Source of the DNA: Clostridia bacterium
Lineage (GTDB): Bacteria; Bacillota; Clostridia; Oscillospirales; Butyricicoccaceae
Assembly (NCBI GenBank): GCA_017556565.1
Contig: JAFYMQ010000060.1
Coordinates: 1 to 8,178, forward strand
Length of the DNA: 8,178 bases
Direction of reading: 5' to 3'
Shown: positions 1 to 6,955 of the stretch, piece after piece
Numbering within the stretch: the first letter of the stretch is position 1
Layout of the letters: the number at the start of each line of letters is the position of its first letter
Notes under the pieces: model-generated
What the model saw: the letters and a program-made list of their open reading frames with translations, nothing else
Told to the model about the DNA's origin: nothing
Databases searched by the model: none
Made by a program: the position numbers and the translations under genes

Positions 1-27
1 CATCAAGGGGAAGGCTTGCGGGGATAT

Positions 28-59
28 AAAAAGACTGTTCCCGTGGGAACAGTCTTTTT
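28..59 (-). terminator. Rho-independent terminator after aspS (bidirectional in form)
   Basis: A perfect inverted repeat has 15-base arms, AAAAAGACTGTTCCC at 28-42 and its complement at 45-59. The arms are separated by only two bases, so the real loop probably opens to about six. It begins 10 bases past the aspS stop. Read on the minus strand the stem ends in TTTTT followed by an AT-rich stretch, as expected for an intrinsic terminator closing the minD-mgsA-hisS-aspS unit. Because the arms end in A-runs and T-runs, it could also stop transcription arriving from the left on the plus strand. No gene is visible in bases 1-27. Confidence 0.92.
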
Positions 60-69
60 GGTTTTTATC

Positions 70-1848
70 TTACTTCTCTTCGATGTCGGTCTTGATGGAC
101 AGTTCTCTCAGCTGCTTGAGGTCGACATAGTCGGGAGCGTCGGTCATCAGCTCGGATGCGTTCTGCACCTTGGGGAATGCGATAACGTCACGGATGCTCT
201 CGGTGTCTGCCAGATGCATGACGATACGGTCGAGGCCGTATGCCAGACCGCCGTGGGGAGGTGCGCCGTAGCGGAATGCATTGATCAGGTAGCCGAAGCG
301 AGCCTGTGCCTCTTCTTCGCTGAAGCCGAGTGCCTTGAACATCTGCTTCTGCACGTCAGAGCGGTGGATACGGATGGAGCCGCCGCCCAGCTCGGTGCCG
401 TTGAGCACGATGTCGTAGGCCTTGGCGCGCATATTCTGAGGCTCGGTATCAAACAGATGGATATCCTCGTCCATGGGAGCGGTGAAGGGATGGTGCTTGG
501 CGTACAGACGGGTATTGCCCTCGTCGTCCTCGCCGTACTCGAACATGGGGAACTCGGTGACCCACAACAGCTTGTAGACGCCTGCGGGGATGAGGCCCAT
601 CTTCTTGGCGACGTGGCATCTCAGAGCGCCCACGGCGTTCTGTGCGGTCTCCTCGTCCTCGTGAGCAACGCACAGCAGCAGGTCGCCGGGTACTACCTGA
701 GCCTTTTCCTTGATGGAGCTCAAGCTGTCCTCGGTCATAAACTTGGCAAAAGAAGAGCTCTGCTCGCCTGCACCGGTAGTCTTGAGCCATGCAAGACCCT
801 TTGCCTTGTAGCTCTTGACGAACTCGCCCAGTGCATCGATCTCCTTGCGGCTCAGCTTGTCGCCGCCGCCCTTGACGTTGATAGCCTGAACGCTCTTGGC
901 ATTCTCAAACACGGCAAAGCCGCACTTTTCGCACTTGTCGGTCAGATCAACCAGTTCCATATCAAATCTCAGGTCGGGCTTGTCCGAGCCGAAGCGAGCC
1001 ATAGCTTCCTTGTAGGTGATGCGCATAAAGGGGGTCTCGATGTCCTTGTCCAGCACTTCTTTGAACAGGCGCTTGATAAAGCCCTCCTGCATTGCGATAA
1101 CGTCGTCGACATCAACGTAGCTCATCTCAAGGTCGATCTGGGTGAACTCGGGCTGACGGTCGTAGCGCAGATCCTCGTCTCTAAAGCAGCGGGCGATCTG
1201 GAAATAACGGTCAAAGCCGGACAGCATCAGCAGCTGCTTGTACTGCTGGGGAGACTGGGGCAGAGCGTAGAACTTGCCGGGATGTACGCGGGAAGGAACA
1301 AGATAGTCGCGTGCGCCTTCGGGGGTGGACTTGGTCAAAATGGGGGTTTCTATCTCGAAGAAGCCGTTCTCGTCAAAGTAGTCGCGGGTGATCTTGGCGA
1401 CGCGGTGACGGATGGCGAGAGTCTTCTGCAGGGAGGGACGGCGCAGGTCGAGGTAGCGGTACTTGAGGCGCAGAGCGTCGTTGACGTTGACATCGTCGGA
1501 GATCTCAAAGGGAGGGGTCTCGGATGCGGAGTACAGCTCAAGCTCCTCGGCAACGATCTCGATCTTGCCGGTGGGGATCTTGTCATTGATGGCAGAGCGC
1601 ATACGGACGGTGCCGGTGATGCGGACGGTGTACTCGGCGCGGAGGGAGAAGGCTTTTTCTGCCAGTTCGTCATTGATGCTGCGGTCAAACACGCACTGTA
1701 CGATGCCCTCTCTGTCGCGGACGTCGATAAAGATCAGCGCGCCCAGGTCACGGTTGCGGGCTACCCAGCCGCAGACGGACACTCTCTTGCCAATATCTCC
1801 CTCACGGAGGCTGCCGCAGTATACGCGGGGTGCAGACATATTTTTCAT
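70..1848 (-). CDS. aspS: Aspartyl-tRNA synthetase
   Basis: This class II synthetase charges tRNA-Asp with aspartate in the cytosol. At 592 residues it has the normal bacterial length. The N-terminal OB-fold anticodon-binding domain spans about 1-105. The catalytic core follows, with motif 1 near 150-185, motif 2 at about 217-245 (FRDEDLRYDRQPEF) and motif 3 near 533-560 (GLAYGLDR). The bacterial GAD insertion lies at about 290-420. In the OB fold the segment reads RNRDLG with Leu35. Discriminating AspRS enzymes such as that of E. coli have Leu here, whereas non-discriminating ones usually have His, so this enzyme probably charges only tRNA-Asp (inference). The reading frame is open 40 codons further upstream, inside hisS. 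I chose the ATG at 1848 because AAAGGA lies 10 bases before it, the protein then begins like other AspRSs, and it starts one base after the hisS TGA. The gene is last in its operon, ends in TAA and runs into a hairpin terminator. Confidence 0.97.
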   Translation of the reverse strand: MKNMSAPRVYCGSLREGDIGKRVSVCGWVARNRDLGALIFIDVRDREGIVQCVFDRSINDELAEKAFSLRAEYTVRITGTVRMRSAINDKIPTGKIEIVAEELELYSASETPPFEISDDVNVNDALRLKYRYLDLRRPSLQKTLAIRHRVAKITRDYFDENGFFEIETPILTKSTPEGARDYLVPSRVHPGKFYALPQSPQQYKQLLMLSGFDRYFQIARCFRDEDLRYDRQPEFTQIDLEMSYVDVDDVIAMQEGFIKRLFKEVLDKDIETPFMRITYKEAMARFGSDKPDLRFDMELVDLTDKCEKCGFAVFENAKSVQAINVKGGGDKLSRKEIDALGEFVKSYKAKGLAWLKTTGAGEQSSSFAKFMTEDSLSSIKEKAQVVPGDLLLCVAHEDEETAQNAVGALRCHVAKKMGLIPAGVYKLLWVTEFPMFEYGEDDEGNTRLYAKHHPFTAPMDEDIHLFDTEPQNMRAKAYDIVLNGTELGGGSIRIHRSDVQKQMFKALGFSEEEAQARFGYLINAFRYGAPPHGGLAYGLDRIVMHLADTESIRDVIAFPKVQNASELMTDAPDYVDLKQLRELSIKTDIEEK

Positions 1849-1849
1849 A

Positions 1850-3121
1850 TCAGTTCTGTCCTTTCTGTATTGCCTGAGCAATAGACTCTGCCTCAAGAGT
1901 GATCTCAGTCTGCTCTTTGAGACGCATATTTTTGAGAATTGCCTGATTGTTATTGACCTCGCTCTCACCGAGAACGATGGTGTACTTTGCGCCGATTCTA
2001 TCGGCGTTCTTCATCTGAGCTTTCAGACCGCGGGAACACAAATCGGTCTCGACCGCAACGCCCAGTCCTCTCAGCGCGGCTGCCAGACGCAGTGCTGCCT
2101 CACCGCCGCAGGCATCGGCCGAAGCGATGAACACGTCGCAGGTGGGAGCTTCGGGGAATACAAAGCCCGATGCATCGGCTGCCAGCAGCAGACGCTCAAG
2201 ACCGCAGCCAAAGCCGACTGCAGGGGTGGCGGCGCCGCCCAGCTGCTCGATAAGGCCGTCGTATCTGCCGCCGCCGCATACGGTGCCCTGTGCACCGATG
2301 CCCGAGAATACGAACTCGAAAACGGTCTTGGTGTAGTAGTCAAGGCCGCGTACGATGGAGGTGTCGACCTCATACTCGATGCCCATCTGGGTCAGCGAGT
2401 TTTTAAGTCCCTCAAAGTGGCTTGCACAATCCTCGCAGAGGAAGTCTACTGCTCTGGGCGCATCCTCGGCAATAGCCGAGCAGACGGGGCTCTTGCAGTC
2501 AAGAATACGCATGGGGTTCTTGTCCAGACGGCTGAGGCAGGTCTCGCAGAGCTCCTGTTTTTTGCCCTCGAAGTACTCGTGGAGCGCCTTGTGGTAGGCG
2601 GGACGGCAGTGGGGGCAGCCGATGGAGTTGATGCGCAGCTTGGTAGCGATGCCCAGTTTTTTGATAAAGGTGCTTGCCAGCGCGATGACCTCGGCATCGG
2701 CGGTGTAGCCGCTTGCGCCGAAGCACTCGATACCAAACTGGTGATGCTCACGGAGTCTGCCTGCCTGAGGCTTCTCGTATCTGAAATTGGGGACTATGTA
2801 GTAGGCTTTGTAGGGGGCGCCGTTCTGTGCCTCGCCGTTCTCGATGTAGGAGCGCACGGTGGAGGCGGTGCCTTCGGGTCTCAGGGTAATGCTTCTGCCG
2901 CCCTTGTCCTCAAAGGTGTACATTTCTTTCTGCACAACGTCGGTGGTGTCACCTACGCCGCGGATGAACAGCTCGGTGTGCTCAAACACGGGGAAGCGTG
3001 TTTCGCGGTAGCCGAACAGACGGGCACACTCGCGCAGCAGATTTTCGGCATAGTGCCAGCGGTAAACTTCCGACACGGTAACGTCTGCCGTGCCCTTGGG
3101 TCTTTGGATCTTCTGACTCAT
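1850..3121 (-). CDS. hisS: Histidyl-tRNA synthetase
   Basis: This class II synthetase attaches histidine to tRNA-His. Its 423 residues are typical. Visible are motif 1 around 38-52 (YRETRFPVFEHTELF), motif 2 from Arg113 (FRYEKPQAGRLREHHQFG), the HisRS-specific histidine-binding motif RGLDYYTKTVFEF at 258-270 with catalytic Arg258, VCGGGRYDG at 281-289, and motif 3 GFGCGLERLLL at 303-313. The C-terminal anticodon-binding domain begins near 326. The insertion domain (about 165-240) holds eight cysteines in pairs (169/172, 192/195, 209/214, 229/232). From memory of the family, E. coli HisRS lacks these, so they may bind a metal. The ATG overlaps the mgsA stop as ATGA, with AAGGA 12 bases upstream, suggesting translational coupling. 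The gene is followed by aspS after one base, the usual Firmicutes hisS-aspS pair, but there is no room for a T-box leader. Confidence 0.97.
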   Translation of the reverse strand: MSQKIQRPKGTADVTVSEVYRWHYAENLLRECARLFGYRETRFPVFEHTELFIRGVGDTTDVVQKEMYTFEDKGGRSITLRPEGTASTVRSYIENGEAQNGAPYKAYYIVPNFRYEKPQAGRLREHHQFGIECFGASGYTADAEVIALASTFIKKLGIATKLRINSIGCPHCRPAYHKALHEYFEGKKQELCETCLSRLDKNPMRILDCKSPVCSAIAEDAPRAVDFLCEDCASHFEGLKNSLTQMGIEYEVDTSIVRGLDYYTKTVFEFVFSGIGAQGTVCGGGRYDGLIEQLGGAATPAVGFGCGLERLLLAADASGFVFPEAPTCDVFIASADACGGEAALRLAAALRGLGVAVETDLCSRGLKAQMKNADRIGAKYTIVLGESEVNNNQAILKNMRLKEQTEITLEAESIAQAIQKGQN

Positions 3122-3537
3122 TTTTTCTTTCCGTCCTTGAACATTGGATTAACAAACTCGCGCCAGTCGAGGTCGCCCCTATCAAGAGCGCAAACCAAGA
3201 CCTCGGCGGATGCCAGGTTGGTGGCTATAGGAATTGTATTCATATCGCAATTACGCACGATTTCGGTGTGATGACGGGTCAACGAATAGTCATTCATGGG
3301 ATCACGGAGCATAATCACAAGATCTATCTCGTTGTAGGCGCAGCGGGCAGATATCTGCTCCTCGCCGCCGATACCCGGCAGCAGACAATGGACATCAAGA
3401 CCGGTGGCATCGGCTACCATTTTGCCCGTTGTTCGTGTGGCAAAAATGTTATGTTTTGCCAGTATTCCGCAGTATGCAATGCAGAACTGGATCATTAGCT
3501 CTTTTTTGCTGTTTTCGGCAATGATGGCTACGTTCAT
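3118..3537 (-). CDS. mgsA: Methylglyoxal synthase-like protein with altered active site
   Basis: The protein has the methylglyoxal synthase fold. True MgsA converts dihydroxyacetone phosphate to methylglyoxal plus phosphate in the cytosol. The 139 residues align by eye without gaps to the E. coli and B. subtilis enzymes (from memory): the ATxTTG phosphate-site region at 33-38, the GG pair at 57-58, DP at 79-80, IPIATN at 102-107, and the common clostridial ending GDLDWREFVNP. Several functional positions differ. E. coli His19-Asp20 is Glu8-Asn9, Gly46 is Arg35, catalytic Asp71 is Glu59, His98 is Leu86 and Asp101 is His89. Classical activity is therefore doubtful, and a regulatory or ligand-binding role is possible. 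The ATG has a strong AAGGAGG 10 bases upstream, directly after the minD stop, and its TGA overlaps the hisS start. Family membership is near certain; the enzymatic function is not. Confidence 0.85.
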   Translation of the reverse strand: MNVAIIAENSKKELMIQFCIAYCGILAKHNIFATRTTGKMVADATGLDVHCLLPGIGGEEQISARCAYNEIDLVIMLRDPMNDYSLTRHHTEIVRNCDMNTIPIATNLASAEVLVCALDRGDLDWREFVNPMFKDGKKK

Positions 3538-3556
3538 CTGACTAAGTCCTCCTTTT

Positions 3557-4309
3557 TCAGAAACGTCCGGGAACAGAATCCAGAAGACGGATCTTTTCCC
3601 CTTTTATTCTTCCCGCTATGTTGAAATACGCCTGCCATGCAGGGCTTTTTTTCTCGAATGCAAGCAGCTTGCCGCCGTTGCCGCAGGCTATGATGGCCTT
3701 GTCCTCGGGTACTATGCCCAGCAGACCCAGACCTGCCTGATCCATTGCGGCATCGATGTTGACCGCCTCGCCGCGGTTTATCATACTGCTGCGGACACGG
3801 TTGACAGCGATCTTGACGTTCTGCTGACCCTGTTCGCCCATCAGAATGCCCATCTTCTGTCCGCCGCGCAGGGATGTATGGTCGGGTGTGGACACCACGA
3901 CGGCGCGATCGGCGCAAGCGCAAAAATCTATAACGTTGTCCGACATTCCTGCAGGACAATCAATGATGGTATAAGTAAAATGCTCGCGGGCCAGCTGCAC
4001 AAGTGCCTCGATCTGCTCGCGCTCAAATACACGGTTGGTTGCGGGTGCTGTAAGCAGGCGCAGATTTTTGACGGTCTCGTGCTTGACGGCAGCTTCTTTG
4101 AGTCCGGCGTTGCCCTCGATAACGTCGGCATAGCTGAAAAGCACGCGGTTGGTCATGCCCAATATAAGATCCAGACTGCGCAGACCTGCGTCGGTATCTA
4201 TGAGCAGAACCTTTTCACCGCGGGCGCACAATGCTACCGCAATATTGGCGCAAAAGGAGCTTTTGCCCGTTCCGCCCTTGCCTGATGCCACTGCTATGAC
4301 TGTGCCCAA
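3557..4309 (-). CDS. minD: MinD/ParA-family P-loop ATPase
   Basis: Deviant Walker-A ATPase of the MinD/ParA superfamily. MinD proteins bind the membrane as ATP dimers and carry MinC to block division away from mid-cell. From the TTG start there are 250 residues. Walker A is GKGGTGKS at 10-17, with signature Lys11 and catalytic Lys16. Switch I contains IDTDAGLRSLD with Asp38 and Asp40. Walker B is YTIIDCPAG, with Asp117. These positions match E. coli MinD numbering exactly. The C-terminus (GRIKGEKIRLLDSVPGRF) does not end in the usual short amphipathic membrane helix, and the protein is slightly shorter than typical MinD (about 265-270). An in-frame GTG at 4318 would add three residues, but it lies inside the Shine-Dalgarno sequence, so I prefer TTG. 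The gene is first after its promoter. No minC or minE is visible. Another MinD/ParA-type ATPase role remains possible. Confidence 0.88.
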   Translation of the reverse strand: MGTVIAVASGKGGTGKSSFCANIAVALCARGEKVLLIDTDAGLRSLDLILGMTNRVLFSYADVIEGNAGLKEAAVKHETVKNLRLLTAPATNRVFEREQIEALVQLAREHFTYTIIDCPAGMSDNVIDFCACADRAVVVSTPDHTSLRGGQKMGILMGEQGQQNVKIAVNRVRSSMINRGEAVNIDAAMDQAGLGLLGIVPEDKAIIACGNGGKLLAFEKKSPAWQAYFNIAGRIKGEKIRLLDSVPGRF

Positions 4310-4314
4310 CGATT

Positions 4315-4324
4315 TCACTTCCTT
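4315..4324 (-). promoter_or_regulatory. Shine-Dalgarno sequence that decides the minD start
   Basis: The minus strand reads AAGGAAGTGA here, matching nine of ten bases of the ideal AAGGAGGTGA. The GTG at 4318-4316, which begins the longest reading frame, is part of this sequence and so is unlikely to be the start. The TTG at 4309-4307 follows after five bases, a normal distance. It also brings the Walker-A lysines to positions 11 and 16, as in E. coli MinD. Confidence 0.72.
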
Positions 4325-4341
4325 TGTTTTGGTAATATAAT

Positions 4342-4370
4342 ATTATACATCACTATCGCAAGATTAACAA
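4342..4370 (-). promoter_or_regulatory. Sigma-A-type promoter for minD-mgsA-hisS-aspS
   Basis: On the minus strand there is a -35 element TTGTTA (4370-4365, four of six consensus bases), a 17-base spacer and a perfect -10 TATAAT (4347-4342). Transcription would begin near 4335, giving a leader of only about 26 bases before the minD TTG. It lies in the only sizeable intergenic gap of the window, in AT-rich sequence between pbp2 and minD. No terminator is evident between the pbp2 stop (4395) and this promoter, so read-through from the mre block is possible. The -10 is half of a 12-base palindrome at 4336-4347. Confidence 0.8.
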
Positions 4371-4394
4371 TAGGATTGCTCAAATATTATCTGT

Positions 4395-6434
4395 TCATTT
4401 GCCTGTAAGTCCGAAATAATAATTGTAAATATCGATGCAGACGGGAGCAACGCTGCCGCCCGAGCCTGCATGCTCGCCAACCACGCACACCACTATCTCG
4501 GGGTCGTCGTAGGGAGCAAAGGATACGAACACACCGTGGGCGGCTTTGCCCTCCTGAGTCTGGGCAGAACCGGTCTTGCCGCCGACCTCTATGGGGAAGT
4601 TGCGGAACACCGACGATGCCGTACCGTCCTCGGTAACAACCCCTCGCATACCTTCTTTGATGGCTTTTACCGAGGCACTTGACAGGCTAAGATTGACCGA
4701 CGTGATCTTCTCGCTCTCGATTACCTGACTGCCGTCGTAGCTTGTGATGGCTTTGATGATGTGGGGGGTATATTTGGTGCCGCCGTTGACAATTGTAGCA
4801 ACGTAGGATGCCAGCTGCAGGGGTGTGAACTGCTGCTCGGTCTGACCGATAGCCGCCTGAATGGTCTCACTCTCCTGCCATATTCCGCCGCCGTTTTCGG
4901 CGCGGCTTTCGGGGCCTGCAAGGTTACCGTCTTTTTCGCCGCCTATCTCGATGCCGGTTTTCTGACCCAGGCCCAACGCTGTTGCGTATTTGTTGAGTAT
5001 CTGGATGCCCATGACTCTGCCCACCTCATAGAAGAAGTAGTTGCAGGAGTATTTGAGAGCTTCGCTGACCGTGATGTCGCCGTGGCTTCTGCCGTAGTCG
5101 TTGTAGACCCAGCAGGCAGGGGTATAGGAAGGGGCATAGTACATATACACGCCGGTGGTGTGCATCTTCTCATCGGCGGTGATTATACCCTCCTCCAGCG
5201 CCGCCAGGGCGGTGACCATCTTGAAGGTAGAGCCGGGAGGGTACATACCCGCTATGGTACGATTGAAAAACGGCTTGAGCTCGTTTGCCAGATTGGCATT
5301 GTAGTCTGCGCCGTAGGTTGAAAGATTGTAGGTGGGGTAGCTTGCCATGGTGAGTATCTCACCGGTCTTGGCGCTGAGCACTACCACCGCGCCGCCCTCG
5401 GCACCAATGCTTTTTTCGCCGTTGTCGCCGTTTCTAAAGCCCTCTATCACTCTTGCCAGCGACTGCTCGGCAACTTTCTGCATCTCAATATCCAGAGTCA
5501 GCACTATATTGTCGCCCGGCTGAGGGTCTTCCAGCATATATTCGTCAACAAGCTGACCTGTCTGGCGGTCGATTTCAACGTTCTTTTTGCCGTCGATGCC
5601 ACGCAGGTAGCTCTCATAGGCTTTTTCTATGCCCATTTTGCCGATATTGTCGGTCAGGCGGTAACCGCTTGACTTGAGTTCGTCATACTCGGCGGAGGAT
5701 ATTGCCGCTACCCTGCCCAGCACGTGTGCGGCATAGGTGGTGGCATATTCTCTGCGGGCGCCCGTGGCTATGGTGACACCGGGCAGCAGATGTGACAGCG
5801 CAGATACCTCGACCACTGTGTCTATGTCCACGTCGGTGGCTATTGTGACGGGCGAATTGTATGCCGAAAACTCGCACCGCTCAAGATAGTATCTGACGCC
5901 GATTATAATGCGCTTTTCGCGGCTGGTCAGCTCATCACTCACCTTGTAACGCTCGCACAGCAGGGTGAACAAACGGCTTGCGCTGATATTTTCGTCCCAC
6001 TGACGGTCGGCGATAAACTTCATCAGTTTTTTGCCCGAGCCGCTGGTCTGACTCTCATAGGTATATTCATAGGGGGCATATCGGCTGATGGGCAGCTCGT
6101 CGCTCCACTCAAAGCCGCCCTCCTCAAGCATAGTGCACAGAGACAGAATAACGTCGTTCTGCACAGATTTGTCCCACTCGTAGTAGTCGAAGGTAATATT
6201 ATAGCAGGCAACGTCGGACACCAGAGTGTTGCCGTTGCGATCCTGTATCTCGCCGCGGGATGCGGTTTCTTTGTATGTACGCACGCTGCGGTTTTGTACC
6301 GAGCGCACGGCTTCTTCGTGCTCGACCAGCTGGAGGTATGCCATTCTGGTGATCATTATGACCACCACGCACAGCATCATCAGGCAGAGCACAACGACTT
6401 TGCGGGTATATTTGCCGCTGTCTACGCTGTTCAC
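4395..6434 (-). CDS. mrdA: Penicillin-binding protein 2 (class B, elongation transpeptidase)
   Basis: This membrane-anchored DD-transpeptidase cross-links peptidoglycan in the elongasome with RodA, MreC and MreD. From the GTG start there are 679 residues. A short cytoplasmic tail and one membrane helix (about 12-30) precede the dimerisation/pedestal region, which includes RGEIQDRNG at 60-68. The C-terminal transpeptidase domain carries the three active-site motifs: STFK at 402-405 (nucleophile Ser402), SCN at 463-465 and KTG at 620-622. The reading frame extends 11 codons further upstream to a GTG at 6467, but that would overlap mreD by 37 bases without a good ribosome site. The GTG at 6434 overlaps the mreD stop as GTGA and has GGGGAGGA seven bases upstream (measured from GGAGG). 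Being next to mreC and mreD favours the elongation PBP2 over a sporulation or division PBP. Its usual partner rodA is not in the window. Confidence 0.95.
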   Translation of the reverse strand: MNSVDSGKYTRKVVVLCLMMLCVVVIMITRMAYLQLVEHEEAVRSVQNRSVRTYKETASRGEIQDRNGNTLVSDVACYNITFDYYEWDKSVQNDVILSLCTMLEEGGFEWSDELPISRYAPYEYTYESQTSGSGKKLMKFIADRQWDENISASRLFTLLCERYKVSDELTSREKRIIIGVRYYLERCEFSAYNSPVTIATDVDIDTVVEVSALSHLLPGVTIATGARREYATTYAAHVLGRVAAISSAEYDELKSSGYRLTDNIGKMGIEKAYESYLRGIDGKKNVEIDRQTGQLVDEYMLEDPQPGDNIVLTLDIEMQKVAEQSLARVIEGFRNGDNGEKSIGAEGGAVVVLSAKTGEILTMASYPTYNLSTYGADYNANLANELKPFFNRTIAGMYPPGSTFKMVTALAALEEGIITADEKMHTTGVYMYYAPSYTPACWVYNDYGRSHGDITVSEALKYSCNYFFYEVGRVMGIQILNKYATALGLGQKTGIEIGGEKDGNLAGPESRAENGGGIWQESETIQAAIGQTEQQFTPLQLASYVATIVNGGTKYTPHIIKAITSYDGSQVIESEKITSVNLSLSSASVKAIKEGMRGVVTEDGTASSVFRNFPIEVGGKTGSAQTQEGKAAHGVFVSFAPYDDPEIVVCVVGEHAGSGGSVAPVCIDIYNYYFGLTGK

Positions 6435-6949
6435 TGCTCTTCCTCCCCAAAGAATCTTTGCAGCCACCTAGTTGCAAAGCATACGCCTACACCAACGGGC
6501 ACAGACAGTATAAGACTGCCCGCCGCCGTCAGCAAACCTGCGCTGATGCTCAGCTGATACACCAGTCTGTAGTAAAAAATAAACTTGCACACCTCTGCCA
6601 TAAGAATACACAGTGTACCTGCCATAATGGGCAGAATAATGTTGACGCGGAAATATTTGTCAAACAGCCAGCCAAGTACCACGCCGACAAGGGACAGGTA
6701 CAGGCAGGCAAGCCCCTCTACGGTAATGCCGTGCACCGCCAGCAGCAGTCCCGAGAAAAATCCCAGCGTGCCCGCGATATACGGCCCCTCATAAAGAGCA
6801 AGTGCAGTCACCAGAAAAGGCAAAAAATCAGCCCGCGCACTCCACAGGGTAAGAGCGGGGCTGCGGGAGCTTTGCAGCACCAAAAGGACTACGGCAAACA
6901 CGCCGTAGACAAACCATTTGAGTACCGATTTACGCCTGAAAAATGACAA
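6431..6949 (-). CDS. mreD: Rod shape-determining protein MreD
   Basis: Integral membrane subunit of the MreBCD elongation complex. The protein has 172 residues, the usual size. It is strongly hydrophobic, with about six membrane segments near 11-26, 41-54, 56-73, 79-96, 103-126 and 137-161. The stretch from about 40 to 70, with an acidic residue at the start of a helix and a glycine-rich GFFSGLLL, is typical of the family. A basic N-terminus (FRRK) and a charged C-terminal tail (FFGEEEQ) suggest a cytoplasmic N-terminus. The start is a TTG at 6949, six bases after the mreC stop, with GGAG nine bases upstream. Sequence conservation in MreD is weak, so the call rests on topology, length and its position between mreC and pbp2, together with modest sequence likeness. 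Confidence 0.88.
   Translation of the reverse strand: MSFFRRKSVLKWFVYGVFAVVLLVLQSSRSPALTLWSARADFLPFLVTALALYEGPYIAGTLGFFSGLLLAVHGITVEGLACLYLSLVGVVLGWLFDKYFRVNIILPIMAGTLCILMAEVCKFIFYYRLVYQLSISAGLLTAAGSLILSVPVGVGVCFATRWLQRFFGEEEQ
6441..6448 (-). promoter_or_regulatory. Shine-Dalgarno sequence that decides the pbp2 start
   Basis: GGGGAGGA on the minus strand, inside the 3' end of mreD, places GGAGG seven bases before the GTG at 6434. It supports a start in the GTGA overlap with the mreD stop, rather than the upstream in-frame GTG at 6467. The arrangement suggests translational coupling of mreD and pbp2. Confidence 0.75.
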
Positions 6950-6955
6950 ATATAC

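Noticed and set aside
16..1884. A 622-codon open frame on the plus strand opposite aspS
   Set aside because: It is antisense to a complete, motif-verified aspS, starts inside the terminator hairpin, and its translation has no recognisable domain. Long antisense frames arise when the sense gene avoids TTA, CTA and TCA codons, as this biased synthetase gene does.
1849..1968. A 40-residue N-terminal extension of AspRS
   Set aside because: The extension is the hisS 3' end read in another frame. The ATG at 1848 has a ribosome site and begins the normal AspRS N-terminus.
1463..3271. A 602-codon open frame on the plus strand opposite hisS and the end of aspS
   Set aside because: It crosses three sense genes and their start/stop junctions, its translation has no recognisable domain, and it is best explained as a codon-bias shadow of hisS.
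4395..4430. Possible terminator after pbp2
   Set aside because: Only a five-base CAAAT/ATTTG repeat with an 11-base loop is visible around the pbp2 stop, with no T-run after it. This is too weak to call.
6434..6467. Longer PBP2 starting at the GTG at 6467
   Set aside because: It would overlap mreD by 37 bases and lacks a well-placed ribosome site. The GTG at 6434 has a strong one.
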